From the NCBI GenBank assembly GCA_050313995.1, contig JBNPMM010000001.1: DNA of 64,000 bases. One strand, written 5' to 3'. Positions 62,069-64,000 of the stretch are shown here, piece after piece. Position 1 is the stretch's first letter, and every line of letters starts with the position of its first letter. The translations under genes were made by a program, and so were the position numbers. The notes beneath the pieces were generated by a model, which saw nothing but the letters and a program-made list of their open reading frames with translations, searched no databases and was not told the DNA's origin. Source of the stretch: JAUMWX01 sp023394215. Its GTDB lineage: Bacteria > Bacillota > Clostridia > Tissierellales > Peptoniphilaceae.

Positions 62069-63454
62069 ATGTTTACATTTAATTTAGAAAGTTGTTCATA
62101 TAATAAAATACATTTTATAGGTATAGGCGGGGTCAGCATGAGCGGTATAGCCCTACTTTTAAGCAAGAAAGGCTTTGAAATCTCCGGTTCCGACAGGAGC
62201 GAAACCGACTACCTTGCCCCCCTTAGGGAAGCAAATATAAAGATATACATAGGACAAAGAAAAGAAAATATAAAGGATCAGGATCTATTTGTTTATACCG
62301 ATGCAATTTTACCGGATAATGAAGAGCTTATTGCAGCAAAGGCAACAGGCAAACCTACCGTTACAAGGGGTGTATTTTTAGGGGCCCTTATGAGAAATTA
62401 CTCAAGATCCATAGCTGTATCAGGCTCTCATGGGAAGTCAACAGTCACATCAATGATTGCAAAGATTTTAGTAGGTTCGGATCAAGATGCCTCAATACTG
62501 ATCGGAGGACTTTTAGATGAAATAGACGGCAATGTTAAAGTAGGTTCAAATGATATTTTACTTACTGAAGCTTGTGAATTCAAAGGAAATATCCTACACT
62601 ACTATCCTGCTACTGTAGTCATCCTTAATATTGACGAAGACCACCTTGATTATTATAAAGATCTTAACCATATAGTAGAAACCTTTATAGGATATATGAA
62701 AAATCTTGATGAATTTTCCAAGGCCATTATAAACATTGACGACAAAAACACTCATAGACTTTTGAGCCACATTAAAGGGGAAATCATAAGCTTCTCTATG
62801 GATAATCCTAAGGCTGATTATCATGTTGAAAGAATAAGTTATGACAAATCGGGAAATCCATCCTTCTCTCTTGTTATGAAGGACGGGTCTATAGAAGAAT
62901 TCAAATTAAACGTTTTAGGCCACCACAACATATACAACGCTATAGCAGCTATAATTGCAGCATATGAAAACGGCATAAAACTTGATGTTATAAAAGAGGG
63001 CATAAAAAACTACAAGGCATTGCATAGAAGAATGGAAGTAGTCGGAGAGTACAACCAGGCTACCATAATGACGGATTACGGTCATCATCCTGTAGAAATA
63101 AAAGCAACCCTTGCCACACTTAAACAAATAGCACAAAAAAAGATAATTTGCGTATTTCAGCCCCATACTTATTCAAGAACAAAGGCGCTTTTAAACGATT
63201 TTTCCAAGTCTTTTTTTGATGCGGATGAAGTAATTGTCACAAAGATTTTTGCGGCGAGAGAAAAGTTTGATCCAAGTATAAAAAGTGAGGACTTGGTAGA
63301 AAAACTTCTGGAAAACGGCGTAAATGCAAGATATATAGAAGAATTCGATGAAGCTAAGGAATTTCTGCAAGCCCACCTGAATCCCGGAGAAATTTGTATA
63401 ACCACCGGTTGTGGAAATCCCGATGTACTTGCAAAAATGATTGCACAAAAATAA
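62069..63454 (+). CDS. murC: UDP-N-acetylmuramate-L-alanine ligase
   Basis: 461 residues. IHFIGIGGVSMSGIALLLSK at 14-33 (UDP-binding), AVSGSHGKSTVTSMIAKIL near 111 (ATP-binding P-loop), the ligase EACEFKGNILHYYP region near 170, LGHHNIYNAIAAIIAAYENG near 283 and TDYGHHPVEIKATLA near 337 are all canonical for MurC. It adds L-Ala to UDP-MurNAc in peptidoglycan synthesis in the cytoplasm. GGAAGG lies upstream of the ATG. It is divergent from glmU, so UDP-GlcNAc and muropeptide genes share a control region. A branched terminator follows. Confidence 0.97.
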   Translation: MFTFNLESCSYNKIHFIGIGGVSMSGIALLLSKKGFEISGSDRSETDYLAPLREANIKIYIGQRKENIKDQDLFVYTDAILPDNEELIAAKATGKPTVTRGVFLGALMRNYSRSIAVSGSHGKSTVTSMIAKILVGSDQDASILIGGLLDEIDGNVKVGSNDILLTEACEFKGNILHYYPATVVILNIDEDHLDYYKDLNHIVETFIGYMKNLDEFSKAIINIDDKNTHRLLSHIKGEIISFSMDNPKADYHVERISYDKSGNPSFSLVMKDGSIEEFKLNVLGHHNIYNAIAAIIAAYENGIKLDVIKEGIKNYKALHRRMEVVGEYNQATIMTDYGHHPVEIKATLATLKQIAQKKIICVFQPHTYSRTKALLNDFSKSFFDADEVIVTKIFAAREKFDPSIKSEDLVEKLLENGVNARYIEEFDEAKEFLQAHLNPGEICITTGCGNPDVLAKMIAQK

Positions 63455-63460
63455 AATAAA

Positions 63461-63560
63461 AAACTACCGACAAAAATTCGAAACGCAACCCCAAAAACTA
63501 TTTTCAAGTCAAGTTGGGTTTGCTTCAAATCCGTATTTTAAATTCGGTAGTTTATTTTAT
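63461..63560 (+). terminator. Large stem terminator after murC
   Basis: AAACTACCGA (63461-63470) and TCGGTAGTTT (63544-63553) form a perfect 10-bp stem around about 73 bases, followed by ATTTTATTT. An imperfect inner hairpin joins GAAACGCAACCC with GGGTTTGCTTC. The rest of 63561-63657 holds a TATAAT (63625-63630) for the next gene. Confidence 0.55.
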
Positions 63561-63657
63561 TTGAAAATTATAAATAAAATTTTACAATATTGTAGCAATT
63601 ATTATATAAGATTTGCTTATATGATATAATAATACGAGATTTACAAAGGAGTTATAT

Positions 63658-64000
63658 ATGAAAATTGCGTTATTTTCCGAAACCTATCCTCCTTACATAA
63701 ACGGCGTAGCCACCCATGTGGCAATGCTTAAAGAGACCTTTGAAAAAATGGGTCATGAGGTATTGGTAATCACAGTAGGAGCAGAAAAACAAAAAGATAT
63801 AGAGATTAAGGACGGTGTCGTTTACGTACCCGGTATTCTTATAAAGAGAATCTACGGCTATAGATTGGCATCCCCTATCAGTCCTTCCAGGACTCAACTT
63901 GCCATAGATTTCAAGCCGGATATAGTTCATATTCACAATGAGTTCGGTATAGCCGAAACAGGCCTAAGAGTAGCAAAAAAGGAAAATCTGCCTATCATCT
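63658..64000 (+). CDS. Glycosyltransferase family 4, N-terminal part (runs off the right edge)
   Basis: The ATG at 63658 (AAAGGAG upstream) opens 114 codons to the window end. MKIALFSETYPPYINGVATH is the usual GT4 start, in which GVATHV binds the acceptor side. GHEVLVITVGAE near 34, IKRIYGYRLASPISPSRTQL near 60 and FKPDIVHIHNEFGIAETGLR near 83 (the D-VH-H-x motif) continue the Rossmann domain. Such enzymes build glycolipids or surface polysaccharides, such as diglucosyl-diacylglycerol in Firmicutes. The donor-binding half is outside the window. Confidence 0.88.
   Translation, partial: MKIALFSETYPPYINGVATHVAMLKETFEKMGHEVLVITVGAEKQKDIEIKDGVVYVPGILIKRIYGYRLASPISPSRTQLAIDFKPDIVHIHNEFGIAETGLRVAKKENLPII

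Overview
The window looks like a chromosome segment of a low-GC, Gram-positive anaerobe. Evidence: Firmicutes-type gene order (glmU-prs-pth-mfd), strong AGGAGG ribosome binding sites, a T-box leader, a PrsA-like lipoprotein, a wall-anchored pullulanase with an NPITG sorting signal, and a lysine-fermentation gene at the left edge. A Tissierellia/Peptoniphilaceae-like fermenter fits, but the genus cannot be fixed from the sequence alone. All coordinates and alignments were made by eye.

Region 1 (1-9.5 kb) is a fructoselysine (Amadori product) locus. A tightly overlapping minus-strand operon encodes an FrlB-like deglycase, two HutC-type GntR regulators, an FrlD kinase, a BtpA/SgcQ protein and an FGGY kinase. 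It diverges from a plus-strand pair: an odd amidohydrolase and an FrlA permease. The 5' part of kdd (3,5-diaminohexanoate dehydrogenase, lysine fermentation) lies just beyond, suggesting that the lysine released from fructoselysine is fermented too.

Region 2 (9.5-21.9 kb) holds an MBL-fold hydrolase, two multi-hairpin palindromic elements and a complete type I-E CRISPR-Cas system. The array has 26 repeats and 25 spacers, and the operon is cas3-cas8e-cse2-cas7e-cas5e-cas6e-cas1-cas2 with Cas2 fused to a DnaQ exonuclease. The most interesting object in the window lies at the head of the cas operon (21.70-21.85 kb). It is a single degenerate repeat-spacer-repeat unit that begins almost exactly at the predicted cas transcription start. 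Its pseudo-spacer matches a site overlapping the cas promoter: 16 of 18 PAM-proximal positions, with mismatches only at positions 6 and 12, which Cascade flips out, next to an AAT PAM. This predicts an RNA-guided, Cascade-dependent autorepressor (CreR-like).

Region 3 (21.9-42.6 kb) carries a YbaN protein with a heterodimeric ABC exporter, a macrodomain/SirTM pair, an Rrf2 regulator and a SnoaL protein sharing an inverted-repeat operator, an aldo/keto reductase, a 2068-residue double-GH13 amylopullulanase, an ECF S component, an SPL-type radical SAM protein, a secreted GH30-CBM32 glycosidase, and a stand-alone trpB behind a tryptophan T-box.

Region 4 (42.7-52.7 kb) is a genomic island at the 3' end of guaA plus the decayed remains of a related one. 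Att-like copies of the guaA end lie at 45.31 and 52.72 kb. The region holds duplicated island ends, one intact and one truncated XRE gene, an xis, an integrase stump, an AAA+ ATPase with a membrane partner, an orphan and probably 5'-truncated Eco47II-type restriction enzyme, and several pseudogenes.

Region 5 (52.7-64 kb) is core genome: guaA, hup, prsA-like, mfd, pth, prs, a glmU with a degenerate pyrophosphorylase half, divergent murC, and the start of a family 4 glycosyltransferase.
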